Positions 5,156-6,933 of a DNA stretch of 6,933 bases are shown here, piece after piece. The stretch's first letter is position 1. The number at the start of each line of letters is the position of its first letter. Both the position numbers and the translations under genes were made by a program. Source of the DNA: Firmicutes bacterium ZCTH02-B6. Lineage in GTDB: Bacteria; Bacillota; Limnochordia; Limnochordales; ZCTH02-B6. The notes under the pieces were generated by a model. That model had not been told where the DNA came from. It saw only the letters and a list, made by a program, of their open reading frames with translations, and ran no database searches. Location: positions 1 to 6,933 of the forward strand of contig LZRQ01000185.1 in assembly GCA_002159155.1 (NCBI GenBank). The letters are read 5' to 3'.

Positions 5156-6933
5156 ATGACTATACACCGCGCCTGGAAGCCGATGCTGTTGGCCGGACTC
5201 GTGCTCTGGCTCGGCGCGGCGCCATGGGCTCTCGCACAGCGGGCCTCCATCGCGCCCGGCCAAACCTTCGGCATTGGTGAGGTCGGGCCGATCGGTCCCA
5301 TTTTCTCTGGACCTCACCAGTACCCTTTCTTGTGCAACACCATCGAATCGGGCCTTGGACCGCCCGTAGTGGACAACTATGAGGGCATCGGCACGCCTGT
5401 GTTCGACGGCGATGGGAACATCATCGGCTACAGCCAGCACTGCGGCGTGCCCATGCGTATTGACTATTACTACCGCTCCACCGACGGCACGTGGAAAGAG
5501 CTGCCGGACCGGGCCGTGCGGCCGCCGGACCTGGCCCAAACGACAACCACCGAGGGGCTGACGGTCGACTACATCGTCCGCGTCGAGCGGGGCACCATCA
5601 ACCGGTTCATTTACGGCATCGCCATGCTTGCGCCCTTTGACATGACCCCCTTCAGCCCCTACCTTCCTACGCCCTGGAACCGGCGCCTCGTCTTCAGTTT
5701 CGGTTCGGGAGGCGGTGGCGTCGGCCACCGGCAATACCCGATGAACGTGCGTGAAGTGCTCATCGACGAATTTTTGTCCAAAGGTTACGCCGTGGCGTAC
5801 ACGACCGGTGCCCGGACGGCCCGCAGCTACAACATGACCCTCGCCCAAGAAACCGTTATGATGGTCAAAGACCATTTCATCGCGCGCTACGGGGAGCCCC
5901 TGTACACCATCGGGATCGGCAGCTCGGGAGGCGCCTTGACCCAATACGTCCTGGCCCAAAACCATCCCGGGCTGCTCGACGCCCTCATTCCGATCCGCGG
6001 CTACCCCGACATGATAACCCAGAGTATCTACGTCGGCGACTGTGAGTTGATGGAGTACTACTTCGACCACAGTGACGACCCGCGCTGGAAGAGCAAGAAA
6101 GAGCGCGAGGTTTTCGAAGGACTCGCGGGCAACGACGAACTGGGAGAAACGGCCTGCGTCGCCGGCTGGCGCGGCTCGGTGCAAGCGTTCATCAATCCCT
6201 ACTTCGCGCCCATTGATGTGAGCAGTCTTCCGCCGGAAGAGGTGGCGGCCACCCGTTGGACGCACTGGGATGACCTGCGCAACATCTACGGTGTCGACGA
6301 GCACGGGTTCGCACCCAACACGTGGGACAACGTCGGCGTGCAGTACGGGCTCAAGTCCCTGCAGGCGGGGCGGATCACCAAGGAAGAGTTCTTCGACCTC
6401 AACGAGCGCATCGGGGGTTGGAAGCAGCCCCACGAGTTCAGTCCGCCCACGTTCCCCTACGACGAAGCCAATATTAACAAGGGTGAACCGGGCAATCCCA
6501 ATCGTACAACGGGCAGCCTCACCGCCATCCACCGGGCGTACCAATCGGGCCAGGTGTTCCAGGGCTACGCGGACGTGCCCATCATCGACATGCGCCAGTA
6601 CGAGGATCCGATCCTAGACATGCACCACTTTCTCCAATCCTTCGCCGCCCGGGAGCGCATCGCCCGTGCGATGGGGGACGCATCGCACCAACTGATCTGG
6701 GTCGACGGTACCCAACGGCACGACACGTTCCTCGACATGCGGCATGAGGTCCTCTACAAGGCCCTGGATGTTATCGATCGGTGGTTGGCCAACCGGCGGG
6801 CCCATCCCCATCTGTCGGCTGCCGAGACTCGGCCCGCCGACGCGGTGGACACGTGCTGGGACGACGAGGGCAATGTGATTGCGGCCGGCCCCGGCGTTTG
6901 GGACGAGAACGGTCCGTGCCGCACCGCATACCC
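5156..6933 (+). CDS. Secreted DUF6351-type alpha/beta hydrolase, C-terminus beyond the window
   Basis: An exported protein resembling the DUF6351 family of predicted alpha/beta hydrolases (distantly esterase- or tannase-like); substrate unknown. The visible part is 592 codons with no stop. The signal peptide has Arg5 and Lys8, a hydrophobic core at 10-20 and a likely cut after Ala-Leu-Ala (25-27). Family-type blocks follow: PFLCNTIESGLG (57-68), DYIVRVERGTINR (138-150), a Gly-rich oxyanion-loop-like segment (182-192), and the nucleophile elbow GSSGG (255-259) with Ser257. DNVGVQYGL is at 391-399. Asp478 or Asp484 (IIDMRQYED) and His522 (TQRHDTF) are likely triad partners. Six cysteines (60, 96, 296, 334, 567, 588) could form disulfides outside the cell. 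The ATG is chosen because AAGGAGG lies 8 bases upstream and the signal peptide begins there. Recognition is by remembered family pattern; catalytic residues are inferred. A 3-hydroxybutyrate-oligomer or other ester hydrolase role is only a guess from the divergent synthetase. Confidence 0.8.
   Translation, partial: MTIHRAWKPMLLAGLVLWLGAAPWALAQRASIAPGQTFGIGEVGPIGPIFSGPHQYPFLCNTIESGLGPPVVDNYEGIGTPVFDGDGNIIGYSQHCGVPMRIDYYYRSTDGTWKELPDRAVRPPDLAQTTTTEGLTVDYIVRVERGTINRFIYGIAMLAPFDMTPFSPYLPTPWNRRLVFSFGSGGGGVGHRQYPMNVREVLIDEFLSKGYAVAYTTGARTARSYNMTLAQETVMMVKDHFIARYGEPLYTIGIGSSGGALTQYVLAQNHPGLLDALIPIRGYPDMITQSIYVGDCELMEYYFDHSDDPRWKSKKEREVFEGLAGNDELGETACVAGWRGSVQAFINPYFAPIDVSSLPPEEVAATRWTHWDDLRNIYGVDEHGFAPNTWDNVGVQYGLKSLQAGRITKEEFFDLNERIGGWKQPHEFSPPTFPYDEANINKGEPGNPNRTTGSLTAIHRAYQSGQVFQGYADVPIIDMRQYEDPILDMHHFLQSFAARERIARAMGDASHQLIWVDGTQRHDTFLDMRHEVLYKALDVIDRWLANRRAHPHLSAAETRPADAVDTCWDDEGNVIAAGPGVWDENGPCRTAY

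Noticed and set aside
5270..5470. Possible internal duplication in the hydrolase (FDGDGN near residue 83 and WDDEGN near residue 568)
   Set aside because: Only a D-x-x-GN-x-I pattern is shared; the similarity is too short to claim a repeat.
5081..6544. Open frame of 487 codons on the minus strand opposite the secreted hydrolase
   Set aside because: It is antisense to a gene with signal peptide, ribosome binding site and family motifs. Its translation has no recognisable domain, and long antisense frames are expected in GC-rich DNA.

Overview
This is a GC-rich bacterial window (GC-ending codons throughout, strong AGGAGG-type ribosome binding sites, GTG and TTG starts). The combination of a Bacillota-style EF-G-like GTPase, a secreted protein with a copper-amine-oxidase-N-like (stalk) domain and a family 4 Fe-S uracil-DNA glycosylase suggests a high-GC, possibly thermophilic, member of the Bacillota or a neighbouring lineage. 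The lineage is inference; nothing in the window fixes a species.

Layout. Four genes lie on the minus strand and one on the plus strand. Reading the minus strand in its own direction: an acetoacetyl-CoA synthetase (4989..2983) ends in a spacer holding two hairpins, the second a short intrinsic terminator. Next is a secreted FG-GAP/VCBS beta-propeller protein with a C-terminal stalk domain (2724..1252), whose stop codon abuts the ribosome binding site of a family 4 uracil-DNA glycosylase (1235..456). After a 151-base spacer comes the N-terminal 101 codons of an EF-G-like GTPase (304..1, cut by the window edge). On the plus strand, divergent from the acetoacetyl-CoA synthetase across a 166-base intergenic region, is a secreted DUF6351-type alpha/beta hydrolase (5156 to the end, C-terminus cut).

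How the genes relate. The propeller gene and the glycosylase gene look co-transcribed and translationally coupled, although no shared function is evident. The secreted hydrolase and the acetoacetyl-CoA synthetase share a divergent control region with overlapping weak promoter boxes and a short palindrome. This would fit an extracellular esterase feeding a short-chain acid (ultimately acetoacetate) to a cytoplasmic activating enzyme, but the substrate cannot be read from the sequence.

There is no CRISPR array, RNA gene, insertion sequence or defence island here. The signals most worth a second look are: a beta-clamp-binding-type peptide at the extreme N-terminus of the glycosylase, on a long low-complexity tether; a three-part complementary layout in the hydrolase leader that could hide and expose its ribosome binding site; and the replacement of the catalytic His of the EF-G-like GTPase by Tyr.
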